From assembly GCF_900105155.1 (NCBI RefSeq), contig NZ_LT629762.1, positions 62,001-126,000 of the forward strand: a stretch of 64,000 nucleotides of DNA, written 5' to 3'. This DNA is from Pseudomonas prosekii. Its GTDB lineage: Bacteria; Pseudomonadota; Gammaproteobacteria; Pseudomonadales; Pseudomonadaceae. The notes beneath the pieces are model-generated. The model was not told the origin of the DNA. It was given only the letters and a program-made list of their open reading frames with translations, and did not search any database. Within the stretch, counting starts at the first letter, position 1; each line of letters starts with the position of its first letter. Both the position numbers and the translations under genes were made by a program. Positions 35,806-46,682 of this stretch are shown one piece after another.

Positions 35806-38800
35806 ATGTCCGATCGCAGTGTTCGCCTTCAAGCTCTCAAGCAAGCCCTCAAAGAGCGCATCCTGATTCTCGACGGCGGCATGGGCACGATGATCCAGAG
35901 CTATAAGCTTGAGGAACAGGATTACCGTGGCAAACGCTTCGCCGACTGGCCGAGCGATGTCAAAGGCAACAACGACCTGCTGGTGCTGACCCGCCCGGAC
36001 GTGATCGGCGCGATCGAAAAAGCCTACCTGGATGCCGGCGCCGACATCCTCGAAACCAACACCTTCAACGCCACCCAGGTGTCCCTCGCCGACTACGGCA
36101 TGCAGGGCCTGGCCTACGAGTTAAACGTAGAAGGCGCTCGTCTGGCGCGCAAGGTCTGCGATGCCAAGACCCTCGAAACCCCGGACAAGCCGCGTTTCGT
36201 CGCCGGCGTGATCGGGCCGACCAGCCGTACTTGCTCGCTGTCGCCCGACGTTAACAACCCCGGCTACCGCAACGTCACCTTCGATGAGCTGGTGGAAAAC
36301 TACACCGAGGCCACCAAAGGCCTGATCGAGGGCGGCGCCGACCTGATCCTGATCGAAACCATCTTCGACACCTTGAACGCCAAAGCGGCGATTTTTGCCG
36401 TGCAAGGTGTGTTCGAAGAGTTGGGCATCGAATTGCCGATCATGATTTCCGGGACCATCACCGATGCCTCCGGCCGGACCTTGTCGGGCCAGACCACCGA
36501 AGCGTTCTGGAACTCGGTGGCGCACGCCAAGCCGATTTCCGTCGGCCTCAACTGCGCGCTCGGCGCCAGTGAGTTGCGTCCGTACCTCGAAGAACTGTCG
36601 AACAAGGCCAACACCCACGTTTCCGCGCACCCGAACGCTGGCCTGCCGAACGAATTCGGCGAGTACGACGAGTTGCCGGCAGAAACCGCCAAGGTCATCG
36701 AAGAATTCGCCCAAAGCGGTTTTCTGAACATTGTCGGCGGTTGCTGCGGCACCACGCCGGGCCACATCGAAGCCATCGCCAACGCCGTCGCCGGTTACGC
36801 GCCCCGGGTGATTCCGGACATTCCCAAGGCCTGTCGCCTGTCGGGTCTGGAGCCGTTCACGATTGATCGCAACTCGTTGTTCATCAACGTCGGCGAGCGC
36901 ACCAACATCACCGGTTCGGCGAAATTCGCCCGCCTGATCCGTGAAGACAACTACACCGAAGCGCTGGAAGTCGCCCTGCAGCAGGTCGAGGCCGGCGCTC
37001 AGGTGATCGACATCAACATGGACGAAGGCATGCTCGATTCGAAGAAGGCGATGGTGACCTTCCTCAATCTGATTGCCGGCGAACCGGATATTTCGCGCGT
37101 GCCGATCATGATCGACTCCTCGAAATGGGAAGTGATCGAAGCCGGCCTCAAGTGCATTCAGGGCAAGGGCATCGTCAACTCGATCAGCATGAAAGAAGGC
37201 GTCGAGCAGTTCATTCATCACGCCAAACTGTGCAAGCGTTACGGTGCGGCGGTGGTGGTAATGGCCTTCGACGAAGCCGGTCAGGCCGACACCGAAGCGC
37301 GCAAGAAAGAAATCTGCAAACGCTCCTACGACATTCTGGTCAACGAAGTCGGCTTCCCGCCGGAAGACATCATTTTCGACCCGAACATCTTCGCGATCGC
37401 CACCGGCATCGAAGAACACAACAACTATGCCGTCGACTTTATTAACGCGTGCGCTTACATCCGCGACGAGCTGCCGTACGCGCTGACCTCTGGCGGCGTG
37501 TCCAACGTGTCGTTTTCGTTCCGTGGCAACAACCCGGTGCGCGAGGCGATTCACTCGGTGTTCCTGCTGTACGCGATCCGCAATGGCCTGACCATGGGCA
37601 TCGTCAACGCCGGGCAACTGGAGATCTACGACCAGATCCCGGCCGAGCTGCGTGACGCCGTCGAAGACGTGGTGCTTAACCGCACCGCCGAAGGCACCGA
37701 CGCCCTCCTCGCCATCGCCGACAAGTACAAGGGCGACGGCAGCGTCAAGGAAGCCGAGACCGAAGAGTGGCGCGGCTGGGAAGTCAACAAACGTCTGGAA
37801 CATGCGCTGGTCAAGGGCATCACCACGCACATTGTCGAAGACACCGAAGAATCGCGTCAGTCGTTCAGCCGCCCGATCGAAGTCATCGAAGGCCCGCTGA
37901 TGTCGGGCATGAACATCGTCGGCGACCTGTTCGGCGCCGGCAAAATGTTCCTGCCGCAAGTGGTGAAATCCGCCCGCGTGATGAAGCAGGCCGTGGCGCA
38001 TTTGATCCCGTTCATCGAACTGGAAAAGGGTGACAAACCGGAAGCCAAAGGCAAAATCCTCATGGCCACGGTCAAGGGTGACGTGCACGACATCGGCAAA
38101 AATATTGTCGGCGTGGTCCTCGGTTGTAACGGCTACGACATCGTCGACCTCGGCGTGATGGTGCCGGCCGAGAAGATCCTGCAAGTGGCCAAGGAACAGA
38201 AGTGCGACATCATCGGTTTGTCCGGTCTGATCACGCCTTCGCTGGATGAAATGGTCCACGTGGCGCGCGAGATGCAGCGCCAGGATTTCCACTTGCCGCT
38301 GATGATCGGTGGCGCGACCACCTCGAAAGCGCACACGGCGGTGAAGATCGAACCGAAGTACAGCAACGACGCGGTGATCTACGTTACCGACGCCTCGCGC
38401 GCAGTGGGCGTGGCCACGCAGTTGCTGTCCAAGGAACTGAAACCGGCGTTTATCGAGAAGACGCGCCTGGAATACATCGAGGTCCGCGAGCGCACCGCCA
38501 ACCGCAGCGCGCGCACCGAACGCCTGAGCTACCCGGCGTCAATCGCCAAGAAACCGCAGTTTGACTGGAGCACTTACGCACCGGTGAAACCGACGTTTAC
38601 CGGGGCCAAGGTGCTCGACAATATCGATTTGAAGGTGCTGGCCGAGTACATCGACTGGACGCCGTTCTTCATCTCCTGGGACTTGGCCGGCAAGTTTCCG
38701 CGCATTCTCGAAGATGAAGTGGTCGGCGAAGCGGCGACGGCGCTGTACGCCGATGCCAAGGAAATGCTCGCCAAGTTGATCGACGAGAAGCTGATCAGCG

Positions 38801-39516
38801 CCCGTGCGGTGTTCGGTTTCTGGCCGGCGAATCAGGTGCGCGACGACGACATCGAGCTGTATGGCGATGACGGCAAGCCCTTGGCCAAACTGCATCACTT
38901 GCGTCAGCAGATCATCAAGACCGACGGCAAACCGAATTTCTCCCTGGCCGACTTTGTCGCGCCGAAGGACAGCGAGATTACTGACTACGTCGGTGGTTTC
39001 ATTACCACCGCCGGGATCGGCGCGGAAGAAGTGGCCAAGGCGTATCAGGACGCCGGCGACGATTACAACTCGATCATGGTCAAAGCCTTGGCCGACCGCT
39101 TGGCCGAAGCCTGCGCCGAGTGGTTGCACCAGCAAGTGCGTAAAGATTATTGGGGTTACGCCAAGGATGAAACGCTGGACAACGACGCGCTGATCAAAGA
39201 GCAATACAGCGGCATCCGCCCTGCCCCGGGCTACCCGGCCTGCCCGGATCACACCGAGAAAGGCACGTTGTTCGCGTTGCTCGACCCTGAGGCCAGCGAA
39301 ATGCAGGCCGGGCGCAGCGGCGTGTTCCTCACCGAACATTACGCGATGTTCCCGGCAGCAGCGGTCAGCGGCTGGTACTTCGCGCACCCGCAGGCGCAGT
39401 ATTTTGCGGTGGGCAAGATCGACAAGGATCAGGTGCAGAGCTACACCTCGCGCAAAGGTCAGGATTTGAGCGTGACCGAACGCTGGCTGGCGCCGAATCT
39501 GGGTTACGACAACTGA
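35806..39516 (+). CDS. metH: Cobalamin-dependent methionine synthase
   Basis: 1236 residues with the four MetH modules: homocysteine/zinc domain (1-325, zinc ligands Cys250, Cys313, Cys314), methyltetrahydrofolate domain ([16 protein letters not shown], about 350-640), B12 domain with [10 protein letters not shown] (cobalt-ligand His761) and the SAM-reactivation domain ([15 protein letters not shown]). It makes methionine from homocysteine in the cytoplasm and is the main B12 consumer here, which fits the cobalamin genes 5-10 kb away. Confidence 0.98.
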   Translation: MSDRSVRLQALKQALKERILILDGGMGTMIQSYKLEEQDYRGKRFADWPSDVKGNNDLLVLTRPDVIGAIEKAYLDAGADILETNTFNATQVSLADYGMQGLAYELNVEGARLARKVCDAKTLETPDKPRFVAGVIGPTSRTCSLSPDVNNPGYRNVTFDELVENYTEATKGLIEGGADLILIETIFDTLNAKAAIFAVQGVFEELGIELPIMISGTITDASGRTLSGQTTEAFWNSVAHAKPISVGLNCALGASELRPYLEELSNKANTHVSAHPNAGLPNEFGEYDELPAETAKVIEEFAQSGFLNIVGGCCGTTPGHIEAIANAVAGYAPRVIPDIPKACRLSGLEPFTIDRNSLFINVGERTNITGSAKFARLIREDNYTEALEVALQQVEAGAQVIDINMDEGMLDSKKAMVTFLNLIAGEPDISRVPIMIDSSKWEVIEAGLKCIQGKGIVNSISMKEGVEQFIHHAKLCKRYGAAVVVMAFDEAGQADTEARKKEICKRSYDILVNEVGFPPEDIIFDPNIFAIATGIEEHNNYAVDFINACAYIRDELPYALTSGGVSNVSFSFRGNNPVREAIHSVFLLYAIRNGLTMGIVNAGQLEIYDQIPAELRDAVEDVVLNRTAEGTDALLAIADKYKGDGSVKEAETEEWRGWEVNKRLEHALVKGITTHIVEDTEESRQSFSRPIEVIEGPLMSGMNIVGDLFGAGKMFLPQVVKSARVMKQAVAHLIPFIELEKGDKPEAKGKILMATVKGDVHDIGKNIVGVVLGCNGYDIVDLGVMVPAEKILQVAKEQKCDIIGLSGLITPSLDEMVHVAREMQRQDFHLPLMIGGATTSKAHTAVKIEPKYSNDAVIYVTDASRAVGVATQLLSKELKPAFIEKTRLEYIEVRERTANRSARTERLSYPASIAKKPQFDWSTYAPVKPTFTGAKVLDNIDLKVLAEYIDWTPFFISWDLAGKFPRILEDEVVGEAATALYADAKEMLAKLIDEKLISARAVFGFWPANQVRDDDIELYGDDGKPLAKLHHLRQQIIKTDGKPNFSLADFVAPKDSEITDYVGGFITTAGIGAEEVAKAYQDAGDDYNSIMVKALADRLAEACAEWLHQQVRKDYWGYAKDETLDNDALIKEQYSGIRPAPGYPACPDHTEKGTLFALLDPEASEMQAGRSGVFLTEHYAMFPAAAVSGWYFAHPQAQYFAVGKIDKDQVQSYTSRKGQDLSVTERWLAPNLGYDN

Positions 39517-39538
39517 GTCTCGGCTGATTGCGCACCCT

Positions 39539-39630
39539 GTGGGAGCGAGGCTTGCCCGCGATGGCGTTCTGTCAGTTGACATGATTGTTGCTGGCCAATC
39601 GCCTTTGCGGGCAAGCCTCGCTCCTACAGG
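39539..39630. repeat. REPIN downstream of metH
   Basis: GTGGGAGCGAGGCTTGCCCGCGA ... GCGGGCAAGCCTCGCTCCTAC inverted pair. Confidence 0.87.
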
Positions 39631-39705
39631 GGGGTTGTGGCGTTCACGGATATTGCGCGCTGCATTGTCTATGCTTGCCTGACACACATTCGTGACGAGG
39701 GATTT

Positions 39706-39924
39706 ATGGACGATCCAGTCGACAACAAGCCGCCGACCTTATGGCAGATGCTGCACAGCGTGGTGGCGGCGGCGTTCGGGGTGCAGAGCGGAAAGAATCG
39801 CGCCCGCGACTTCACTCACGGCAAGCCGAGTCATTTCGTGATTCTGGGGATTTTGTTCACGGCAGTTTTTGCGCTGTCACTGTTCGGCATCGTCAAACTG
39901 GTCCTGATGCTGGCCGGGATCTGA
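39706..39924 (+). CDS. DUF2970 small membrane protein
   Basis: 72 residues. TLWQMLHSVVAAAFGVQSGKNRARDF matches the DUF2970 signature and is followed by one C-terminal transmembrane helix (ILGILFTAVFALSLFGIVKLVLM). Function is unknown. CGAGG lies upstream of the ATG at 39706; longer upstream reading is unsupported. Confidence 0.85.
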   Translation: MDDPVDNKPPTLWQMLHSVVAAAFGVQSGKNRARDFTHGKPSHFVILGILFTAVFALSLFGIVKLVLMLAGI

Positions 39925-39955
39925 TCCTCCCCTTTTGCGCCATCCCACGTCCTTA

Positions 39956-40114
39956 TGTAGCAGCTGGCGCAGCCTCCGTCATGTAGCAGCTGGCGCAGCC
40001 TGCGTTCGGCTGCGCAGCAGTCGCTGAATCATGCGCCGCGGTGTTTCAGCAAGACCGCATTCGCAGGTTTTACGACTGCTGCGCAGCCGAACGCAGGCTG
40101 CGCCAGCTGCTACA
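39956..40114. repeat. GTAGCAGCTGG-class palindromic repeat
   Basis: A third REP class: TGTAGCAGCTGGCGCAGCCTGCGTTC and its inverted partner GAACGCAGGCTGCGCCAGCTGCTACA, with the left arm partly duplicated 26 bases earlier (39956 and 39982). Related to the larger elements at 53887-54284. Confidence 0.8.
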
Positions 40115-40150
40115 GGGGGCGTGCGCGCTAACGCGCGCGGTTCATCGCGG

Positions 40151-40264
40151 TTATTGGTGGCTGACCCAGAACACCGCGGTGCCCACGACCAGGATGATCA
40201 GGAACAAAATCGCCCAGGCATCAACGGAACTGTCGCTTTTCCTTGCTTTGGTTGGGTTGCTCAT
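40151..40264 (-). CDS. 37-residue single-helix membrane protein (short, not otherwise listed)
   Basis: A small frame on the minus strand encodes MSNPTKARKSDSSVDAWA followed by a transmembrane helix AILFLIILVVGTAVFWVS and ends SHQ-stop. It has a clear AAGAGG ribosome site. The basic/polar N-terminus then one helix is typical of small inner-membrane proteins. It lies between the DUF2970 gene and cysI. Function unknown; the ribosome site and hydrophobic design make chance unlikely. Confidence 0.72.
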   Translation of the reverse strand: MSNPTKARKSDSSVDAWAILFLIILVVGTAVFWVSHQ

Positions 40265-40558
40265 TGCATCGCCTCTTGTCGGTTTTATCGGTGATTGCAT
40301 AAAGACTCGACCACAGTAAAGACGACGATTGCCCTCACCACAACTAAGGGCTTTTCACTAACGCTTCTCGTTAGGCCTTTTAGTTCTTTACATATACTCA
40401 AACATCACTTTTGCGCATAACTGCAAACTGGTATCTTGCCCCGGCTCCGTAGGGAGTGCGCGGCCGTGCGCGCAGAATTGCCGAGGCAGTATCGGAAACT
40501 TCAGCAAGCGAAAAACGCCACTGGATCCGACCGGCCCAAGCCTGAGAACAGGACTTAT
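40265..40558. other. Leader region of cysI
   Basis: No gene seen. It holds a CTAACG-CTTCT-CGTTAG hairpin (about 40357-40373) followed by a short T-rich stretch, and an AT-rich segment (40376-40400) likely to include the cysI promoter. It also contains the promoter of the divergent 37-residue gene. A CysB-type activator would be expected here, but I cannot identify a site. Confidence 0.35.
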
Positions 40559-42217
40559 ATGTACGTATACGACGAGTACGATCAGCGGATCATCGAGGAC
40601 CGCGTCAAGCAGTTCCGTGATCAGACCCGACGCTATCTGGCAGGCGAGCTGAGCGAAGAAGAATTCCGCCCCCTGCGCCTGCAAAATGGCCTTTACATCC
40701 AGCGTTTCGCGCCGATGTTGCGGGTGGCGGTGCCTTACGGCCAACTGACCTCGCGCCAGACGCGAATGATGGCCAAAATTGCCCGCGACTTCGACAAGGG
40801 CTACGCCCACATCAGTACCCGGCAGAACGTGCAGTTCAACTGGCCGGCGCTGGAAGACATCCCGGACATCCTCGCTGAACTGGCCACTGTGCAGATGCAC
40901 GCGATCCAGACCAGCGGCAACTGCCTGCGCAACGTCACCACCGACCAGTTCGCCGGTGTCGCCGCCGACGAGTTGATCGACCCGCGTCCGTGGTGCGAAA
41001 TCGTCCGTCAGTGGACGACATTCCACCCGGAATTCGCTTACCTGCCGCGCAAATTCAAGATCGCCATCAACGGCTCGACCTCTGACCGCGCGGCCATCGA
41101 AGTGCACGACATTGGCCTTGAGCCGGTGCACAACGCTGCGGGCGAGCTGGGCTTCCGTGTGCTGGTCGGTGGCGGCCTCGGCCGTACGCCGGTGGTTGGC
41201 GCGTTCATCAATGAATTCCTGCCGTGGCAGGACTTGCTGAGCTACCTCGACGCCATTCTGCGGGTTTACAACCGCTACGGCCGTCGCGACAACAAGTACA
41301 AGGCGCGGATCAAGATCCTCGTCAAAGCGCTGACCCCTGAAGTGTTCGCGCAAAAAGTCGACGCCGAAATGGAACACCTGCGCGGTGGCCAGACCACGTT
41401 GACCGACGCCGAAGTGCATCGCGTCGCCAAGCACTTTGTCGATCCCGACTACAAGGCCCTGGACAACCAGACCCAGGCACTCGCCGAGCTCGACAAGGAA
41501 CATCCGGGTTTCGCTCGCTGGCGCACCCGCAACACCCTGGCGCACAAGAAGCCGGGCTATGTTGCCGTGACCCTGTCGCTGAAACCGACCGGCGTTGCGC
41601 CGGGCGACATCACCGACAAGCAGCTCGATGCCGTTGCCGACCTCGCCGAGCGTTACAGCTTCGGCCAACTGCGCACCTCGCACGAACAGAACATCATTCT
41701 CGCCGACGTCGAACAGACGCAGTTGTTCACCCTGTGGGGCGAGTTGCGCGAGCAAGGTTTCGCCACGCCGAACATCGGCCTGCTGACCGACATCATCTGC
41801 TGCCCGGGGGGTGATTTCTGCTCGCTGGCCAACGCCAAGTCGATCCCGATTGCCGAATCGATCCAGCGCCGTTTCGACGACCTCGACTACCTGTTCGACG
41901 TCGGCGAACTGGACCTGAACATCTCCGGTTGCATGAACGCCTGCGGGCACCACCACGTCGGCCACATCGGCATCCTCGGGGTGGACAAGAAAGGTGAGGA
42001 GTTCTACCAGGTGTCCCTCGGCGGCAGCGGCAGTCGCAACGCCAGCCTGGGCAAAATCCTCGGCCCGTCCTTCGCCCAGGAAGCCATGCCTGATGTGATC
42101 GAGAAACTGATCGACGTGTACATCGAACAACGTCACGAAGATGAGCGTTTCATCGACACCTATCAGCGCATCGGCATCGACCTCTTCAAGGAGCGCGTCT
42201 ATGCAGCGAATCATTAA
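40559..42217 (+). CDS. cysI: Sulfite reductase hemoprotein (CysI/NirB-type)
   Basis: 552 residues with the duplicated siroheme fold: SGNCLRNVT in the first half and the cluster ligands CCPGGDFC (C-x5-C) and GCMNAC (C-x3-C) in the second, which bind the [4Fe-4S] cluster coupled to siroheme. It reduces sulfite to sulfide in cysteine synthesis. ATG at 40559 has ACAGGA upstream. A DUF934 gene overlaps its end, as in other pseudomonads. Confidence 0.94.
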   Translation: MYVYDEYDQRIIEDRVKQFRDQTRRYLAGELSEEEFRPLRLQNGLYIQRFAPMLRVAVPYGQLTSRQTRMMAKIARDFDKGYAHISTRQNVQFNWPALEDIPDILAELATVQMHAIQTSGNCLRNVTTDQFAGVAADELIDPRPWCEIVRQWTTFHPEFAYLPRKFKIAINGSTSDRAAIEVHDIGLEPVHNAAGELGFRVLVGGGLGRTPVVGAFINEFLPWQDLLSYLDAILRVYNRYGRRDNKYKARIKILVKALTPEVFAQKVDAEMEHLRGGQTTLTDAEVHRVAKHFVDPDYKALDNQTQALAELDKEHPGFARWRTRNTLAHKKPGYVAVTLSLKPTGVAPGDITDKQLDAVADLAERYSFGQLRTSHEQNIILADVEQTQLFTLWGELREQGFATPNIGLLTDIICCPGGDFCSLANAKSIPIAESIQRRFDDLDYLFDVGELDLNISGCMNACGHHHVGHIGILGVDKKGEEFYQVSLGGSGSRNASLGKILGPSFAQEAMPDVIEKLIDVYIEQRHEDERFIDTYQRIGIDLFKERVYAANH

Positions 42218-42695
42218 GAACAACGAAGTCGTCGACGAGACCTGGCACCTGCTGCCCAAGGATTTCAACATTGACGAAATCAGCAACTGCGACGACTACA
42301 TCGTCCCGTTGGCGCTGTGGCGCGAGCACGGCCGCATGCTCCTGGCCCGCGATGGCGGCCTGGGTGTGTGGCTGGACGCCGATGAAGAAGCCGAGGAAAT
42401 CGGTGAAGACGTCGACAAGTTCAAGGTGATTGCCCTGAACTTCCCGGCGTTCACCGATGGCCGCAACTACTCCAATGCCCGTCTGCTGCGTGACCGTTAC
42501 GGTTTCAAAGGCGAATTGCGCGCGATTGGCGATGTACTGCGCGACCAGTTGTTTTACCTGCACCGCTGCGGGTTTGATGCCTTCGCGATTCGCGCCGACA
42601 AAGACCCGTACGAAGCCCTTGAAGGTTTGAAGGACTTCTCGGTGACGTATCAGGCCGCGACTGACGAGCCGTTGCCACTGTTTCGTCGACGTTAA
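42201..42695 (+). CDS. DUF934 protein associated with sulfite reduction
   Basis: 164 residues. PLALWREHG, DDVDKFKVIALNFPAFTDGRNYSNARLLRDRYGF and the ELRAIGDVLRDQLFYLHRCGFDAF block define DUF934. It is regularly encoded with cysI-type reductases and is thought to support assimilatory sulfite reduction, possibly in electron supply; mechanism unknown. The start lies inside the cysI end (17-base overlap) with AAGGAG upstream. Confidence 0.93.
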   Translation: MQRIIKNNEVVDETWHLLPKDFNIDEISNCDDYIVPLALWREHGRMLLARDGGLGVWLDADEEAEEIGEDVDKFKVIALNFPAFTDGRNYSNARLLRDRYGFKGELRAIGDVLRDQLFYLHRCGFDAFAIRADKDPYEALEGLKDFSVTYQAATDEPLPLFRRR

Positions 42696-42714
42696 GGCGT
42701 CTTCGTCACAGCAA

Positions 42715-42757
42715 AACCTTGAGCCATGGCCGTAGAGCCGGGCTCAAGGTTTTTTTT
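42715..42757 (+). terminator. Intrinsic terminator after cysI-DUF934
   Basis: AACCTTGAGCC ... GGCTCAAGGTT followed by seven or more T: an 11-bp stem with loop of about 15 bases, directly after the DUF934 stop. Readable also as terminator for the converging LRR gene. Confidence 0.9.
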
Positions 42758-42765
42758 CGCCTGCG

Positions 42766-45700
42766 CTAAAGTACCGGCGCCATCCGCAACGCCGCGACCC
42801 GGCCTTCAAGCAGCTCGAAACTGACAAACGGATCGTAACCATCGACCGCGGCCCATTCGCCATCGATGAACATCTGCTGATACAGCGCCGGCGACGCGTG
42901 CAGCGCATCGATCAACTGCCAGACCCGCCGTTGCAGCGGCGCATAACTCACGCGAAAGTCTGCCGTGCGGCTTAGCGTGTCGAGCATTGCAAAAAGCCGC
43001 TCGCTGCCCTGGCGAGCGGCCAGGTATTGCCAGCGCTCAACCTGAAATGCTGTGTGTTCGGGTGAAAGCCCGGACAGCCAGGCATGGGGCTGAGCGAAAT
43101 CTTCCGTTGGCGGGCCCAACCAGACGTTGATCCCGGTTTCCTGACGATGGCGACTGATCCATCGCAGGCTGTCCTCATCGTTGATCGGATTGCCCGTCAG
43201 TAACACCACCTTCTCGCGCACGGCTTGCTTGCGCACCGCGTCGGGGATTCGATCAATCCGGTTGTCGCGCAGGTCCAGCAAATCCAGATACGGGTGATCA
43301 AGTACACCCACCGGGCATATTTCAATGCCGGTCGCCCGCAGGTAGAGACGGCGCAGGGCCGGCAAATGCACAACCAATGGCGGCCGTGTCAGCGGGTTGC
43401 CGCTGAGGTCGAGTGTGGTCAGTTGCGACAGCTCACTGAATGCCCCGGCCGCCTGCTCCGTCAACATCAGCCCGGTGCCCCCGAGGTCAAGGTGAGTGAG
43501 CTCAGTGAGCTGGCTTATCGACGCCGGCAAATGCGCGGTCCAGTTGCCGGCGGCATCAAGTTGACGCAAATCGGTGCCCGCCAGGTTCAACACGCGCAAC
43601 TTGGGAAACCCCTCAAGAAACGCCGAAAGACTCGCGGGCTCGTTCAATGAGCAATACGGCATCGACAGCTCCACAACCTCCGTGAGCCTGACATTCAGCG
43701 CGGGCAGTGTATGGAAAAAATCCAGGTCCAGACTCAGGCGAAATCCAGTCAACTGACCGTTGCTGAAAATCTGATCAGCCGCGCTGCCATTGCGTTGCCA
43801 CAGCGTAATCAACTGGTTGGCCAGGCCCATTCGACTCTGGTGTTCAATGCGCATCGCCGCGCTGATCCGGGCATCGTTTTGCGCTTCGATCTCGCGTGGC
43901 CCCAGCCCGATTGCTTCGGCATCGCCGGCGGCCAACAGGTCGACGTCCATGGCGGCGATATCGAATTGGACCTGCTGGACCCACGCCAGCAAATCAACGC
44001 GCAATTGCTGCAACTGCTCATTGAGAAAGATCAGATGCGTCTGGGCGTTGGCGCCCCATTCAGTCAACAACGCATCCAGTTGCTGCTGTGTCAGCGCCGG
44101 ATACAACTCGTCGAGCTGAAGCTTTTGAAAGGTTCGGGTGAAGCCTGCGTCCTGCGCAGTGGTCGGGAATCCGCCACCACGCAGGCCGAGGGGGTCGAAT
44201 GACAGGCCTGAATCCATGCGCTGCAGGCCTGTCTCCAGTTCGATGCGCGACCTCGGTGCGGCGCGGATGAGCGCGCGTAAATCCGCCAGAGCCTGATCGG
44301 CGCGCAACCCCAGTGCCAATCGTTGCTGCGGCGACAAGGCATTGAGCAGGGCTTGGTGAAAATCCACGGATTGCCCAGCCGCGAGCCCCTGATAATTACC
44401 GCCATGCTTGATCAACTGGCGCGTAGACGCTGCGCCACGCGGGCCGATACTGTCCAACACCCGCCCCGCCGCCGACGTTTGACAAACTTCGATGCGCGTA
44501 TCGGACGGCCAACCCGGCAGCCGTTCGAGCGAATGCAATGCCAGCACATCGCTGTCGGCGTTTGCGACTGAGGCGAGGTGCAGCCCTTCATAAGCGCGCG
44601 CCACTCGCAGATGAAACTCGTATTGCTCGGCTTTGCTGCTCAACTCGCTTAGCACCCGCTTGGCTTCAGCCATGGTGTGCGGCGCCGCAATGTCGATCCC
44701 CGAGCGGTCAAGCATTTGCTCGATCGCGCTTTTCGGCAAGCCGGGGTATTGCGACTGAAACAGCCTCACCCATTCGTGATCGGAGTGCTGCAGCGCCGCG
44801 TAGCGCGCGTTGAATTGCTCGATGCGCGCACGCTGCGCCTGTGCAGCGGCGGCAGAGTCGGCCGGCAGGCGGTCTATCGCCTGCTGCAAATCGAGGTCGA
44901 TGCGAAAACGGCTCACGGTGTCCGTCAGGATCGGCGGCGGCGGATGGCCGCTCTGCATCAGCGTGAGCATGTCGGCATCGAGCCCGCAGACTTGATCGAT
45001 GCTGCGCAGGGCTGCATCGCTGAACAACGCGCTTTCAGGCATGAGTACTCGCAACAGACCGCTGCTGATCGGCGCGCCGTTCACCGAGGCAGCGGCATCG
45101 CTGACCACACGTTCAGCGGCCAGCGTCGCATCGGCAGACACGACAGGCGCGCTCGCCGCTGCAACGTTCTCTGCGCCCTTGAGCACCCCGGCGGCATGAA
45201 TCAACGGCAATGCGTTAAGCAAACCAAACAACGTGCGCCCGACGCCTGCCGAGCGCGCGTCCGTGGTTTTGCCATCGACCGCCTCATCGAGGCCATAACC
45301 GGCGTCGATCAGCCCGGCCAGCGCGAGTAAACCCTCGCCTCCCGGAACGAACAGGGCCAATGGACCAAAGCGGTTGACCCACTGCACAACCGGCTCGACG
45401 ACCGCACTCAAGTTGTCGCGATTGACCTGCGCGTCAGTGCGAATGGTCTCGATACTGGCCTGCGCCGCGCGCTTCATCACCAGCACCCATTGGGCGAACG
45501 GGTCTTCGGTAAGCGGCGCGACTTCGGCACTGATGTAGCTTTCTGGCGGCCAGTAACCATCGTTGTTGAAAAAACCGTGGCCCTTCTTCAACAGGTATTG
45601 CTGCGGGTAAGTGGCCATCGCTGCCAACGCTGTCAGCACCCCGGCGTGGAATGTCCCGTCCTCGCGGTCGTCTTCGTTGAAATGCGCCGCCAGCGCCTGT

Positions 45701-46638
45701 TTGCGCGCCTCGTCACGAGCGATGCCGGCCACCCACTCGCACAAAGCGTGATGATCGGCAAACTCGTGAAACGGCGAAGCGTTGCCCGGCACGTAGAGCA
45801 ACATTCGCCCCGTGGCCCGATCGCGAAAACGCCAGATATCGACCGAGGTATAGCGATAAATCACCAGCCGCGCCGCCTCCAGCGACGCTGGCACGAGGGT
45901 GTGCGCTTGCAGTTGCGCGAGCGTCAGTTGCGCCCAGGTTTGCTGCCCGTCGAGCGCCGCAGCGCGCATAGCCATCGTCAGCCCTGCGACGCTCAAGCTG
46001 TTTTCCTGACGTTGCAGACACGCCGCCATGACAAAAGCCAGTTTGACCGAGGTTCGCAGCGGGTAAGCGTCGGCGGCCAGCAACGCCTGATCAGCCGGCC
46101 ATGCCTGGGCGACATAAGCGGCATATTGCGCCTTGAAATCCAGGGTCCAGACCCATTCCTTGAACGCCGCCGGTTGCATCGCCAATTGCGTCGCGGGACC
46201 GTAGACCTGCGGCGTGGAGTGTCGATAGATGCCTTCGTAATCGCGGTAACCGCCACCGGGATTGGGGGCTTCGTCAATCTCGACGATCCGCACGTGCGGC
46301 CCGACGACGGGCGGCGTATACAAGCCGAATGCGCTCTCGCCGAAACGCCCGGCGCCGACCGTCTGGTAGTTCTGCAGCAACACCTGGGTCAGGCTTTGGC
46401 AAGTGCGCGCCCTGCCCTGGTGAATATCACCGTCGGCCGGGTAGCCGTAAAAATCGTAATTGAGGTCAACCAGAATGGCTGCCGGCGCCTCCTTACCCCA
46501 GCGGTTGCCGATCAACTGGGCGGCGTATTGCATTGGCGTCATCGGCAGCACGTTGCCCAGCGTCAGATCGGCCAATGCCAACGTGCCACGCTCGAGCGCC
46601 GGTCCACTTGATGCCGGTTTTTGTAGGAATCCTTCCAT
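42766..46638 (-). CDS. Dermonecrotic-toxin-like (DUF6543) protein with LRRs and a truncated NEL-type domain
   Basis: 1290 residues. N-terminal ~600 residues have the DUF6543 look (NYDFYGYPADGDIHQG, RMLLYVPGNASPFHEF). A middle helical region follows, then leucine-rich repeats at about 1000-1170 (LRVLNLAGTDLRQL, LTHLDLGGTGLMLT, LTTLDLSGNPLTRPP). The C-terminus (LFAMLDTLSRTADFRVSYAPLQRRVWQLI) aligns with the start of NEL-type E3 ubiquitin ligases, but the segment that should hold the catalytic Cys-x-Asp reads WAAVDGYD, and the protein stops about 20 residues later. It therefore lacks the catalytic cysteine. ATG at 46638 has AAGGA upstream. Type III effector-like; secretion unproven. Confidence 0.82.
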   Translation of the reverse strand: MEGFLQKPASSGPALERGTLALADLTLGNVLPMTPMQYAAQLIGNRWGKEAPAAILVDLNYDFYGYPADGDIHQGRARTCQSLTQVLLQNYQTVGAGRFGESAFGLYTPPVVGPHVRIVEIDEAPNPGGGYRDYEGIYRHSTPQVYGPATQLAMQPAAFKEWVWTLDFKAQYAAYVAQAWPADQALLAADAYPLRTSVKLAFVMAACLQRQENSLSVAGLTMAMRAAALDGQQTWAQLTLAQLQAHTLVPASLEAARLVIYRYTSVDIWRFRDRATGRMLLYVPGNASPFHEFADHHALCEWVAGIARDEARKQALAAHFNEDDREDGTFHAGVLTALAAMATYPQQYLLKKGHGFFNNDGYWPPESYISAEVAPLTEDPFAQWVLVMKRAAQASIETIRTDAQVNRDNLSAVVEPVVQWVNRFGPLALFVPGGEGLLALAGLIDAGYGLDEAVDGKTTDARSAGVGRTLFGLLNALPLIHAAGVLKGAENVAAASAPVVSADATLAAERVVSDAAASVNGAPISSGLLRVLMPESALFSDAALRSIDQVCGLDADMLTLMQSGHPPPPILTDTVSRFRIDLDLQQAIDRLPADSAAAAQAQRARIEQFNARYAALQHSDHEWVRLFQSQYPGLPKSAIEQMLDRSGIDIAAPHTMAEAKRVLSELSSKAEQYEFHLRVARAYEGLHLASVANADSDVLALHSLERLPGWPSDTRIEVCQTSAAGRVLDSIGPRGAASTRQLIKHGGNYQGLAAGQSVDFHQALLNALSPQQRLALGLRADQALADLRALIRAAPRSRIELETGLQRMDSGLSFDPLGLRGGGFPTTAQDAGFTRTFQKLQLDELYPALTQQQLDALLTEWGANAQTHLIFLNEQLQQLRVDLLAWVQQVQFDIAAMDVDLLAAGDAEAIGLGPREIEAQNDARISAAMRIEHQSRMGLANQLITLWQRNGSAADQIFSNGQLTGFRLSLDLDFFHTLPALNVRLTEVVELSMPYCSLNEPASLSAFLEGFPKLRVLNLAGTDLRQLDAAGNWTAHLPASISQLTELTHLDLGGTGLMLTEQAAGAFSELSQLTTLDLSGNPLTRPPLVVHLPALRRLYLRATGIEICPVGVLDHPYLDLLDLRDNRIDRIPDAVRKQAVREKVVLLTGNPINDEDSLRWISRHRQETGINVWLGPPTEDFAQPHAWLSGLSPEHTAFQVERWQYLAARQGSERLFAMLDTLSRTADFRVSYAPLQRRVWQLIDALHASPALYQQMFIDGEWAAVDGYDPFVSFELLEGRVAALRMAPVL

Positions 46639-46682
46639 GTGCGTTCCTTGCAGGATCAGTTTTGAAAAAATGCTCTTCGGGT

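Noticed and set aside
36121..38334. 737-codon open frame antisense to metH
   Set aside because: metH carries all its conserved motifs; the opposite frame has none.
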